Below, in pieces: positions 8,763 to 17,248 of a DNA stretch of 59,038 nt. Source of the stretch: an uncultured Bacteriovoracaceae bacterium. Its GTDB lineage: Bacteria; Bdellovibrionota; Bacteriovoracia; Bacteriovoracales; Bacteriovoracaceae. Each line of letters opens with the position of its first letter. Positions within the stretch are counted from its first letter, which is position 1. The position numbers were made by a program, and so were the translations under genes. Where the stretch lies: positions 1-59,038 of the forward strand of contig CAKZUQ010000048.1 in assembly GCA_937923325.1 (NCBI GenBank), read 5' to 3'. The notes under the pieces were generated by a model. It did not search any database, was not told the DNA's origin, and saw only the letters and a program-made list of their open reading frames with translations.

Positions 8763-11561
8763 ATGACTAGTCTAAATATAGTTTTTGTTTATCTATTTAC
8801 TTTTTTATATCCTCTTTCACTATATTCTCAAATTTCTCTAAGTACATCTCAAACTCTTCCAAGTTTAAAAAGATTATCTATTGAAACTGACCACTTTAGA
8901 ATTATCTATCCAAAAAGTCTTTCATCTAGGGCCAAATATGTTGCTAGCTCATTGGAAGAATCTTTTGAACCACTACAGAAGTCATTAGATGTTAAAGAAG
9001 AGTTTCATAAAATTGATATAGTTCTTCAAAATCAAAGTGCCATTAGTAATGGTTATGTTGCCCTTTCTCCTTTTAGAAGTGAGTGGGAAACTCTTCCTGC
9101 ATTATCAAATAACTTGGGAAGTACAAATTGGTTATTGACCTTATCAATTCACGAGCAAAGACATATGCACCAATTCTTACAATATAAGAAAGGTTTTGCT
9201 AAATGGATGAGAATCTTTTTTGGTGACTTTGGTACCGAGGTTAGTATTGCTTTATCATTACCTAGATGGTTTTTTGAAGGAGATGCTACTGTAGAGGAAA
9301 CTTTGTTGACTAACTCTGGTAGGGGGCGTGTTGCAGATTTTTCTAAAACAATTCGCTCAATGATATATGAGAATAATCTTGAAAGCTATACTCATGTCTA
9401 TAATACGTCGTATGAAAAAAATAGACCTGGACCATATGAACTTGGTTATATTTTAAATCTTAGTTTACGAGCAGATTATTTAGATGAAACTTTTGATAGA
9501 GTTGTGCAAAACACTATTCGTAATTCTTATTGGCCTTATAAGTTTGAAAAAAATATCAGTATCTTTACTGGTAAGGATATGGATGAATTTTATCACAATT
9601 CAGTACATAATAGTTTTCCTACTATTAAAAAAGGTGGCAATTACCTTGAGGATTTTTTGATAACTGGTGACTCTTCCGTTCACGATCAGATATCTATAGA
9701 AAAGCTATCTAAGGAAAATCAATTTTTGTATTACAAAAGTGGTTTTAATGAAACTGGAGGCTTTTATATATACGACTCAAAAATGAATCAAGAAAAACTT
9801 TTGATAAGAACAAATATTGATCAAGAAAATATACGAGTTCGTTCATCTAAATTTGTTTACAATGATATTGATATACATCCACGTTTTTCACTTGTGAATT
9901 ACTCAAATGTCTATCTGTATGACCTTGTGAAAAAGAAAAGGTTTAAAATCACAGATAGAGGGCAATATCTCAAATCCCAATTAGGCCATGACCAATCACA
10001 AATTGCTACACTTTATTTTGATAAAAAAATGTCTCAGTATTTAAAGGTTTTATCTATAAATGGAGATATACTCGCATCAATAAAGTTAGATGATATGGAA
10101 ACTGTAAGACATATTGAGTGGAGGGATGAAAAAAATATCCTTGTTACTGGAATTGACAGCAGAAATATGCAATTTTTACGTTTAATAAATCTTACCACTG
10201 AAAAGATCGATGAATTATTGTCTCTTGATGCTGAGGTTATTAATGATGTGAGATCTAGCGCTAATGATATTTTCTTTTCAAGTGATTATTCAGGAATTGA
10301 TCAAATTTATAAAGTTTTAAGTCAAGGACGCTTTGAAGCTTATACAGATGCTCCTATTGCTGCAAGGTATCCTAATCTAATTGATGGCAAATTATTTTAT
10401 TCCAGTTTTAAAAGAGATGGTTTTCGGGTAAAAGCTATTGATTTAAAAGAGGTTAAGTCACACAGAAAAAGAATACATGGAATCTCAAGGTTAAAAAAGA
10501 AGTCAAAGAATGTTGTCTTATCTGAAGTTTCAACTCAAAATTATGTAGAAAATGAATTTGATAAAAAGAACTTTAGATTACACTCATGGAGTTATCTTAC
10601 ATCTTTACTAGGTGGCTACAATGGAACAGCAACAATTACTATGAGTGATAACTTGAACGAACTCAACCTCTCTACTGGATTTATTAATAATTTTGTGGAG
10701 GGCGCGACTTCATATTTTGCTAGTGCTGCATATCAAAAATACTGGCCAATATTTTTTGCTACGACCACTGTTGGAAAAAGAAGTGTTATCGTTATAGATA
10801 AGAGAGAAAGAGAACAATACGATGAAGTAAAATGGGATCAAAATACTTTAAAGGCTGGAGTTACAATACCTTATTCAATAGTAAAAAACGCGAAAAATTA
10901 CTCTTTTGATCTAACTAGTTCTGCGGTTTATAATAAAATCAAAAATAAAACTTATGTTGATGATTTCTCGAATGGAGAAATCTTGGGATCAAATCATGCT
11001 CTTAATTTTAAGTTTAATACCTTTAGGCCATATACAAGATTGTTTCCGGAATATCTTTTTACCTTAAGCACTGAGTTTGCTGAATCAATTACTAAGTCTG
11101 GTGATACAAACCATGCATTTTTAAAATATATTGGAACAAATATTGGCCTGCCTGGTTTTTCTAAGACTGCAAGTTTTATATTTAAATATGACCATCAAGA
11201 AAAGTCTGTTGGTGACTTTAACTTTACTGATAAAGCTTTCTTTGCAAGAGGGTATGAATCTTTAACCTCAACTCGTATTGATACTGCCAGTTTGAATTAT
11301 TCAACAGCTCTTTTTTATCCTGACTTTAATATTTTTCATATTTTATATTTAAAGAGAATAAGAGGAAACTTATTTTACGATTACACTGTCGCTGATAAGG
11401 ATTTGATTCATAGAGCATATGGCTTAGAGTTAAGTTTTGATGTGTCGCCTCTTAGATTTAATTCATTTGAACTTGGTCTTGGTTTACGTTTTAGCTATTT
11501 GGATAATTACGAAACTCTAGATAAATCAGTCTTTTTAGAGTCTCTTGTTGGTACATTTTAA
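8763..11561 (+). CDS. Exported gluzincin-like metalloprotease with propeller and C-terminal beta-barrel
   Basis: 932 residues with a signal peptide ending near LYS-QIS. Residues 40-280 look like a zinc peptidase: LSIHEQRHMHQF gives HExxH (H130, E131, H134), and RWFFEGDATVEE provides the third ligand Glu172 in the WxxEGxA arrangement of gluzincins. Residues about 295-570 contain repeated strand motifs with aspartates typical of TolB-like propellers (FFSSDYSGIDQIYKV). The last 330 residues alternate hydrophobic and polar strands and end in phenylalanine, as in outer-membrane barrels. Inferred to be surface-anchored. I do not know a characterised homologue; catalysis and barrel are predictions. 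Its own promoter is visible upstream. Confidence 0.65.
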   Translation: MTSLNIVFVYLFTFLYPLSLYSQISLSTSQTLPSLKRLSIETDHFRIIYPKSLSSRAKYVASSLEESFEPLQKSLDVKEEFHKIDIVLQNQSAISNGYVALSPFRSEWETLPALSNNLGSTNWLLTLSIHEQRHMHQFLQYKKGFAKWMRIFFGDFGTEVSIALSLPRWFFEGDATVEETLLTNSGRGRVADFSKTIRSMIYENNLESYTHVYNTSYEKNRPGPYELGYILNLSLRADYLDETFDRVVQNTIRNSYWPYKFEKNISIFTGKDMDEFYHNSVHNSFPTIKKGGNYLEDFLITGDSSVHDQISIEKLSKENQFLYYKSGFNETGGFYIYDSKMNQEKLLIRTNIDQENIRVRSSKFVYNDIDIHPRFSLVNYSNVYLYDLVKKKRFKITDRGQYLKSQLGHDQSQIATLYFDKKMSQYLKVLSINGDILASIKLDDMETVRHIEWRDEKNILVTGIDSRNMQFLRLINLTTEKIDELLSLDAEVINDVRSSANDIFFSSDYSGIDQIYKVLSQGRFEAYTDAPIAARYPNLIDGKLFYSSFKRDGFRVKAIDLKEVKSHRKRIHGISRLKKKSKNVVLSEVSTQNYVENEFDKKNFRLHSWSYLTSLLGGYNGTATITMSDNLNELNLSTGFINNFVEGATSYFASAAYQKYWPIFFATTTVGKRSVIVIDKREREQYDEVKWDQNTLKAGVTIPYSIVKNAKNYSFDLTSSAVYNKIKNKTYVDDFSNGEILGSNHALNFKFNTFRPYTRLFPEYLFTLSTEFAESITKSGDTNHAFLKYIGTNIGLPGFSKTASFIFKYDHQEKSVGDFNFTDKAFFARGYESLTSTRIDTASLNYSTALFYPDFNIFHILYLKRIRGNLFYDYTVADKDLIHRAYGLELSFDVSPLRFNSFELGLGLRFSYLDNYETLDKSVFLESLVGTF

Positions 11562-11602
11562 TTACCTGTACTTAGAGATAGTGATCAGATAGTATTCTTC
11601 TT

Positions 11603-12622
11603 ATGACAATAGAATATAAAGTAAATATCAGCCAAAATGTGGCCATACTAATAGATGGTAATAACATAGAGAGGAGTATCCATGGCGAAAGCAATGATAC
11701 TACTTCAATGTTGAATATAGATGAGCTTGTACCAGAGCTCCTAAAAGATAGACAATTAAACAGAATGGTATATTTCAGAGAAGGCAAGCGTATATCTGAA
11801 AAACTACATGATAGATTTAAAAAGATATATCATGGATCTGTTGTTCCATGTCATAAAAGTGCAGATATACCTCTTACTATTAAAGCGACTCAACTGGCAT
11901 CAAAAGTAGATACGATTATAATTATGTCTGGAGATTCAGATTTTGTTGAGTTAGTTGTTCACTTACAAGCTATGGGTGTAAGAGTGGAAATAGCAGCTGT
12001 AAAAAGTACAACTTCTAAATATCTTTTAGATGTTGCTGATCAATTTCATGAAATCACTAAAGAACACTGGTTTAGTCTTTCAAGAAATAGAAAGAGACAA
12101 AGTACGAATTCTAAGTCTTCTAAGGAACCAACTTCTAAGACGATTAAAGAATCTAGTTCTAATAACATTATTCAAACAGATGAGCAGAGACTAGAGCAAA
12201 GTCTTAGAGATAAAGAAAGGAATAGACGTCTAAGAGAGGAGAGAGCATTAAGTCAATCTGAGCATAATGAGCCAAAAGCTAGCTCTCAGGATTCAAAGGA
12301 TATAAATACAGAGATTTCAAAAACTATACAGACTAAAAATGAAAAGAAAGAAGATGAAAAAGCTGAAGTAAATGGAAACTTAGAACAACTTGAATCTGAT
12401 TTTAATGACGCAGATGGAAATACGACTAAGAAAAAAGTTACTAAGAAAAAAGCAACTAAAAAAGTAGCTAAAAAAACAACTAAAAAGCTTGCAAAAAAGA
12501 TTGCTAAAAAAGCGACAAAAAAAGTAACGAAAAAAGTTTCAAAGAAAACCACTAAGAAAGTTGCGACTAAGAAAGCTACAAAAAAAGCCGCAAAGAAAGT
12601 TTCAAAGAAAAGCGTCATTTAG
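11603..12622 (+). CDS. NYN (LabA/PIN-like) ribonuclease-domain protein with lysine-rich tail
   Basis: 339 residues. The N-terminal 150 form a NYN domain: VAILIDGNN (first acidic cluster), IIIMSGDSDFVELV (GDSDF, second cluster) and a GVRVEIAAVK strand, the acidic residues that bind metal in LabA-like and PIN nucleases. A charged, Gln/Glu/Arg-rich linker follows to about residue 270. The last 65 residues are repeats of the TKK, AKK and SKK type, resembling histone H1 C-termini. NYN proteins usually process or degrade RNA; the tail would add strong nucleic-acid binding. The gene lies just upstream of a DEAD-box helicase, which supports an RNA role. No clear Shine-Dalgarno precedes the ATG. Confidence 0.82.
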   Translation: MTIEYKVNISQNVAILIDGNNIERSIHGESNDTTSMLNIDELVPELLKDRQLNRMVYFREGKRISEKLHDRFKKIYHGSVVPCHKSADIPLTIKATQLASKVDTIIIMSGDSDFVELVVHLQAMGVRVEIAAVKSTTSKYLLDVADQFHEITKEHWFSLSRNRKRQSTNSKSSKEPTSKTIKESSSNNIIQTDEQRLEQSLRDKERNRRLREERALSQSEHNEPKASSQDSKDINTEISKTIQTKNEKKEDEKAEVNGNLEQLESDFNDADGNTTKKKVTKKKATKKVAKKTTKKLAKKIAKKATKKVTKKVSKKTTKKVATKKATKKAAKKVSKKSVI

Positions 12623-12706
12623 GCTTAAAATGCTAAGCGTTAATTTTGTTATTTTATACTAAGTCTGGCATTATAGATCCTTATAAATCATATCAAGGAC
12701 TATATT

Positions 12707-14626
12707 ATTACAACAATTGTAACATTTGAGGAGCTTAAGATAAGCCCAGAGCTAATCGAAAGCTTAAAAAGTGAGGGCTTCAATAATCCAACTGAAGTTC
12801 AATCTGAAACTATTCCTGTAATCTTAGATGATAAAGATATTTTCGCACAAGCAGAGACGGGGAGTGGAAAGACTGGATCTTTCGCAATACCAGTTCTTGA
12901 AAAAATCATTAGAAATGAGAAAAAAGGCCTATATATTGTCTTAAGCCCAACTAGAGAGCTAGCTCAACAAACACAAAAAGTCTTCAATACCTTTGGTAAC
13001 TCTCTTGATATTCACACTGCCTGTCTAATTGGTGGAGAACAGTTTGAAGGTCAACAAAAGCAACTAGAGAAGAAGCCAAACATTATTATTGCATCTCCTG
13101 GTAGGATTTGTGATTTTATCAAACAAAAAATTATCAATGTCTCAGAATGTGAAGCTGTTATATTTGATGAAGCCGATAGACTTTTTGAAATGGGGTTCCA
13201 AAAGGATATAGAGTTTATCTTAAAGAATGTACAAAAAGACAGACAACTCATAATGGTATCAGCAACTTCTAATATGGAGGTTTTAAAAACAGCTTATAAA
13301 TTTCATAGTCATCCGGTTGAAGTTAAGCTTAATACTGATGACTTACTAGTCGATAATATTAATCATGAAGTTGCTATGATCTCTGAAGAAGAGAAAATGC
13401 CATATCTAGTAAGTCTACTTAGAAAGCATCCTGATGCAGCTACAATTGTTTTTTGTAATACTCAATATATGACTCATTTAGTTGCTATTTGGCTCAAGAA
13501 AATGGACTTTAAAGCTGAAGCTATCTCTGGAAAGATGGCCCAAAACAAACGAACAAAACTAATGGACAACTTTAGATCTAAAGTTAATAGAATTTTAGTA
13601 TGTACTGATGTTGCAGCAAGAGGTTTAGATATTGATGGCATTAATCTTGTTGTTAACTATGATTTACCACAAGAGGCCGCTAACTATGTTCATAGAATTG
13701 GTAGAACTGGAAGAGCTGGTAAATCTGGATTAGCTGTAAGTTTTTGTGGCTATAAAGACTGTGAGAATCTTGACGATATTATGGAGTATATTGAAACAAA
13801 GATTCCAAAATCTGATATTCAAGATGAAGACTTTGCGAAACTTGAAGTTGCAAAGCCTTGGATTGACCCAAAAACATTAAAAGAAAAAGAAAGAACACCT
13901 AGAACAAAGAAGAGTGATATGAACAAGAAAGACTTTAAAGATAGGCCTAAGAATAAAAGAAATGAAAAGCCTGTTGAACCAATTGAAATTAAACTTAAAA
14001 AGTTTGAAGTTGAAAGCACGTGTCTTAAAGATGCTACCGAAAAAGCTATACGTTTTTTCAAGCTTATGGATGCAGAATTACTGAAAACTGAAATTATTAG
14101 TAAAGGGTCTAAAAAGTTTATTTTCTTTGGTCCTCAAAAAATTAAATATGAATTCAGCGTAACACCTATTTTTAAAAGAATGCTTCTTCCGTTTTTAATT
14201 GGTTTGTTTAAGCAAATGAAACTGAAAGTTTTTGTTAGAGTTTCATATAAAGACCCTGAGGTTAGAGTAAACATTTCTGGTAAAGATATTGACTTATTTT
14301 CAAAAAATAAGTTTGAATTAAAAAGAGCTGTTGAGCAATTAATTTCTACTCAGCTAAAGCAAAAAATTTATATGCCTAGAGAGATGAAAATTAATATTAG
14401 GCTGGATAGAGAAGATAGAGTTAAAAAATCTAATGATCAGTTAATTTCTCTTGTTGAAAAAACTAAAGCGCAAGTTTTAGAAAAAAAAGAAGCTATTCTA
14501 TTAAAATCTTTGAACCCTGCTGATAGAAGAATTGTTCATCAAGCAATTAATGATGACTCCAGGTTTTTGAGTTCATCTATAGGTGATGGAAGGTTTAAAC
14601 AAGTTCAAATCTCATTAAAGGAATAG
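12707..14626 (+). CDS. DEAD-box RNA helicase fused to a Jag/KhpB-like module; non-ATG start
   Basis: About 639 residues. Helicase motifs in order: Q motif GFNNPTEVQ (25-32), AETGSGKT (K55), PTRELAQ, SPGR, DEAD (154-157), SAT (185-187), ARGLDIDG and HRIGRTGRAG (329-338). After a Lys/Arg linker comes a Jag-N-like domain (about 430-486, KKFEVESTCLKDATEKAI, FFGPQKIKYEF), a KH-like stretch (488-569, VRVNISGKDIDLFSKNK) and an R3H motif (576-637, LNPADRRIVHQAIN). The frame is open from 12677, but no ATG, GTG or TTG occurs before 13190, which is already past DEAD. AAGGA at 12695-12699 is 7 bases from ATT at 12707, the best start guess; ATT at 12704 or 12716 is possible. Expected to remodel structured RNA or ribosomal intermediates. 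Confidence 0.85.
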   Translation: MTTIVTFEELKISPELIESLKSEGFNNPTEVQSETIPVILDDKDIFAQAETGSGKTGSFAIPVLEKIIRNEKKGLYIVLSPTRELAQQTQKVFNTFGNSLDIHTACLIGGEQFEGQQKQLEKKPNIIIASPGRICDFIKQKIINVSECEAVIFDEADRLFEMGFQKDIEFILKNVQKDRQLIMVSATSNMEVLKTAYKFHSHPVEVKLNTDDLLVDNINHEVAMISEEEKMPYLVSLLRKHPDAATIVFCNTQYMTHLVAIWLKKMDFKAEAISGKMAQNKRTKLMDNFRSKVNRILVCTDVAARGLDIDGINLVVNYDLPQEAANYVHRIGRTGRAGKSGLAVSFCGYKDCENLDDIMEYIETKIPKSDIQDEDFAKLEVAKPWIDPKTLKEKERTPRTKKSDMNKKDFKDRPKNKRNEKPVEPIEIKLKKFEVESTCLKDATEKAIRFFKLMDAELLKTEIISKGSKKFIFFGPQKIKYEFSVTPIFKRMLLPFLIGLFKQMKLKVFVRVSYKDPEVRVNISGKDIDLFSKNKFELKRAVEQLISTQLKQKIYMPREMKINIRLDREDRVKKSNDQLISLVEKTKAQVLEKKEAILLKSLNPADRRIVHQAINDDSRFLSSSIGDGRFKQVQISLKE

Positions 14627-14630
14627 ATAG

Positions 14631-15134
14631 ATGGGTAAGGTATTGGTCATTACTGCTAGTAATAATAATAACCTTAAATTAGCAAATAAATTTAAAGAGG
14701 AGCTTGTCAATCAAGGTGTTAATGCTGACGTTTTGGATCTGGTTGATTTAAGTCTTCCTTTATACTCATCTAAAAGTGAAGAGGAATTTGGAATTCCTTC
14801 TTCATTAACTTCTGTTATTGAAGCTCTTAACTCAACTCAAAAACTTATTTTTATTACCCCTGAGTATAATGGTGGTATTGCACCAACTTTAAATAACTTT
14901 ATTGCATGGGTTAGTAGAGCTGGTGGTAAAGATTGGAGAGTTACTTTTAATGATAAGACCGCAGCGATAGCAACATTCTCAGGTGGTGGTGGACAACATG
15001 CTATGATGCTACTTAGAGTTCAATTGAGTTATATTGGTTTAAATGTGATTGGAAGACAAGTTATTGCTACGTTTTCTAATCCTGATACATCTAAATCTAT
15101 TTCTGCTACGGTTAGATCACTTATCAAATCTTAA
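14631..15134 (+). CDS. NAD(P)H-dependent FMN reductase-like flavoprotein
   Basis: 167 residues, flavodoxin-like fold. The N-terminal strand and loop VLVITASNNNNLKLA occupy the FMN-phosphate site, FITPEYNGGIAPTLNNFI is the NADPH-dependent FMN reductase signature (PEYN), and SGGGGQHAMMLLR follows the family's later glycine loop. Members pass electrons from NAD(P)H to FMN, quinones or azo compounds in the cytosol; this one cannot be assigned a substrate. The ATG is 4 bp after the helicase stop, with AAAGGA at 14617-14622 inside the helicase end, so it is cotranscribed. The 3' end overlaps the convergent acyltransferase by 18 bp. Confidence 0.8.
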   Translation: MGKVLVITASNNNNLKLANKFKEELVNQGVNADVLDLVDLSLPLYSSKSEEEFGIPSSLTSVIEALNSTQKLIFITPEYNGGIAPTLNNFIAWVSRAGGKDWRVTFNDKTAAIATFSGGGGQHAMMLLRVQLSYIGLNVIGRQVIATFSNPDTSKSISATVRSLIKS

Positions 15135-15686
15135 ATCAATTGAGGATTTTGCTGGGTTCTTTCCAGGAACATCTTTGTAATATCGTGTTATCTCAATCAT
15201 GTCAGTTTCATAATCCTTGGGATATATGATTTTTTCTCCAACAGTGATAAGTTTTTTTTCATAATCTGCTTTTAAAAGTATAATGGGAACATTTGCTTTT
15301 TTTGCAATATAGTAAAATCCAGTTTTCCACTCCTTCTTTAAAGATCTTGTGCCTTCTGGTGATATCATTAACAAGAGTTCATCTTGTTGGGTAAATAAGT
15401 TTGCAAGAATTTCAGTTGTGCTTAGCTTGCTGTTTGATTCTCTGTCTATACCGATTGCGCCCATACTCAAAAGAATTGTTTTTAGTGGAAATCTAATCCA
15501 CTCTTGCTTTATAGCAAACCTAGCTTTAATCTTTTGATTATGAATAAAGTACATTGCTGTCTTAAAATCCCAGTTTGAAGTATGAGGGTATCCAGTAATA
15601 ACAGCTTGCTTGATATCTTTGGGGATTTTGTTAATCGTATTCCAACCTTCCATTTGAGCTGTAAGGTGACATAAATATTTTATCAT
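15117..15686 (-). CDS. PlsC-like acyltransferase
   Basis: 189-residue protein of the lysophosphatidate/glycerolipid acyltransferase superfamily. Block I, HTSNWD (H35-D40), is the HxxxxD catalytic motif. SPEGTRS in the middle corresponds to block III (EGTR), which binds glycerol phosphate. VPIILLKADY fits block IV. It is shorter than PlsC (about 240) and has no clear membrane helix, resembling the small YihG/DUF374-type members found outside the main phospholipid pathway. It would use acyl-ACP or acyl-CoA at the inner membrane; the acceptor is unknown. Overlaps the end of the convergent FMN reductase gene. Confidence 0.75.
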   Translation of the reverse strand: MIKYLCHLTAQMEGWNTINKIPKDIKQAVITGYPHTSNWDFKTAMYFIHNQKIKARFAIKQEWIRFPLKTILLSMGAIGIDRESNSKLSTTEILANLFTQQDELLLMISPEGTRSLKKEWKTGFYYIAKKANVPIILLKADYEKKLITVGEKIIYPKDYETDMIEITRYYKDVPGKNPAKSSIDLRFDK

Positions 15687-15781
15687 ATACTGACATTCCT
15701 AATTTTTAGCTAAGATTTATTAATAATCTATCACAAGGAATAAAAAATGAAAAAAAATATACGCATTGAGAAAATAAAGTG

Positions 15782-15807
15782 CCAAGAAGTTACTAAGAAC
15801 TTCTTGG
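15782..15807 (-). terminator. Hairpin downstream of the lpd-like gene
   Basis: A perfect 10-bp stem (CCAAGAAGTT and AACTTCTTGG) with a 6-base loop lies 10 bp after the stop of the minus-strand flavoprotein gene. The following minus-strand bases are only moderately U-rich (CACTTTATTTTC), so it is probably a weak intrinsic terminator or a 3' stability element. Confidence 0.5.
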
Positions 15808-15816
15808 ATTTACTAT

Positions 15817-17226
15817 TTATCTCATTGGGTGCTCAGAACATCTCATTACTTCAAGAGCATTGTCACTTAACTGGACTTGAGCTGCTCTAAGTGCCGTTCT
15901 TAGTCCTTCTTCAATAACAGGGTGATAGAAAGGCATTTGAAGCATCTCTTTTACTGTTAGACCCATTGTTATTCCCCATGATATTAGGTGGGCCAAGTGT
16001 TCACCATCTGGAGCTTGTAACTCTGCACCCAGTACCTTATGTGTTGTTTCGTCAGCATAGATCTTAAGAATTCCTTGTTCTTTTAGTTTTACTATAGAGC
16101 GACCTTGACCTTCAAAGCTTACTTTTCCAATTACGTGTTCAATGTTTTGGTCTATAATTTCTTTATATCTTAAGCCAACTGTCGCAATATTTGGGTCACA
16201 AAAAGTAATTCCAATTGAAGTTCTTCTTTTAAAACACTGCTCATCATTAACAGCGTTAAATCCAGCAATTGTTCCTTCATCTGCTGCTTCATGAAGAATA
16301 GGCCTATCGGCATTTACATCTCCGATAAAGAAAATATTCTTAGCATGTTCTAATTTAAAATTGGTATTGGAGAAAGTTGGCATACCTCTCTCTGATAAAG
16401 GAATATCTAGATTTTCAAGCCCAAGTCCCTTAATGTTTGGTGCTCTTCCGACAGCAATTACTGCTTGATCTACATCTATATGTTTACCGTCCGTTTCAAT
16501 TCTGAGTTTACCATTTTTTGTTATTTCTATTAGATTTGCTCCATTAGTGTATATAGGAAATTCTTTAGAAAATTTTTCAACAACATAGTCTTGTATCTCT
16601 GGATCAGATAAACCACCGATATCTTTACCAAGACCAATCCCAGTAACATCAACACCTAAGCGATTCAAAGCTTGTCCTAATTCAATACCAATAACTCCAA
16701 GACCAATAACGGCAACTTTATTTGGTAAAACCTCTTGCTCAAAAAATTTATTTGTATCAATTAGGTGAGAACTAAAGTTCTTCCAAGGTCCTGGTACAAT
16801 TGGAGAGGATCCAGTTGCAATAACAATCTTTTCTGCATAAATCTTTTCATCACCTAGATCCAAAGTATTTCTATCAATAAAACGTGCTCTTTTTCTAATC
16901 AATTTGTCTTCGTAGTCACCAACTGACGAAAGAACACCTTTAACGAATCTATCTCTTAAAGATCTAACGTGTCTCATAGCTTTATCTTTATCAATACTCA
17001 AACTCTCGGCACCATTTATTCCAACTTGTTCAAACTTACTTCTTCTATGGAAATCATTTGCTGTTTGAATTAAAACTTTGGAAGGCATGCAGCCAACTCT
17101 TGCACATGTAGTTCCTAGTGGACCATCATCTATAATGACGTAGTTACTTGTCTCTTTTTCAATTTGTTTTCTAGCGGCAAGTCCTGCCGTTCCTGCTCCA
17201 ATTATTGCTACATCTACTTTTCTCAT
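15817..17226 (-). CDS. Dihydrolipoamide dehydrogenase-like flavoprotein disulfide reductase
   Basis: 469 residues, class I pyridine-nucleotide disulfide oxidoreductase. The FAD site is VAIIGAGTAGLAA; the redox-active pair is in GTTCARVGCMPSK (C41, C46). VAVIGLGVIGIELGQAL is the NAD(P)H site, FFIGDVNADRPILHEA the second FAD contact, and YHPVIEEGLR near the end the dimer-interface His-Glu pair. CARVGC differs from CLNVGC of the true E3 encoded at 33090-34496, so this is a paralogue rather than the 2-oxoglutarate dehydrogenase subunit. It lies 22 bp after a peroxiredoxin-glutaredoxin gene in the same operon, suggesting it supplies electrons for peroxide or thiol reduction. Glutathione reductase and mercuric reductase are less likely. 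Confidence 0.85.
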   Translation of the reverse strand: MRKVDVAIIGAGTAGLAARKQIEKETSNYVIIDDGPLGTTCARVGCMPSKVLIQTANDFHRRSKFEQVGINGAESLSIDKDKAMRHVRSLRDRFVKGVLSSVGDYEDKLIRKRARFIDRNTLDLGDEKIYAEKIVIATGSSPIVPGPWKNFSSHLIDTNKFFEQEVLPNKVAVIGLGVIGIELGQALNRLGVDVTGIGLGKDIGGLSDPEIQDYVVEKFSKEFPIYTNGANLIEITKNGKLRIETDGKHIDVDQAVIAVGRAPNIKGLGLENLDIPLSERGMPTFSNTNFKLEHAKNIFFIGDVNADRPILHEAADEGTIAGFNAVNDEQCFKRRTSIGITFCDPNIATVGLRYKEIIDQNIEHVIGKVSFEGQGRSIVKLKEQGILKIYADETTHKVLGAELQAPDGEHLAHLISWGITMGLTVKEMLQMPFYHPVIEEGLRTALRAAQVQLSDNALEVMRCSEHPMR

Positions 17227-17248
17227 GACTGCATATCCTTATGTTTAT

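Noticed and set aside
12286..12618. 110-residue Phe/Val-rich open frame on the minus strand
   Set aside because: It is the reverse complement of the AAG/AAA lysine tail of the NYN gene; the composition is an artefact.
13051..13251. Minus-strand 66-residue open frame inside the helicase gene
   Set aside because: Antisense shadow of a coding region with strong helicase motifs.
15747..15890. Short plus-strand frame with AAGGA and ATG before the lpd-like gene end
   Set aside because: It runs antisense into the flavoprotein gene, its middle is the hairpin at 15782-15807, and the sequence lacks protein character.
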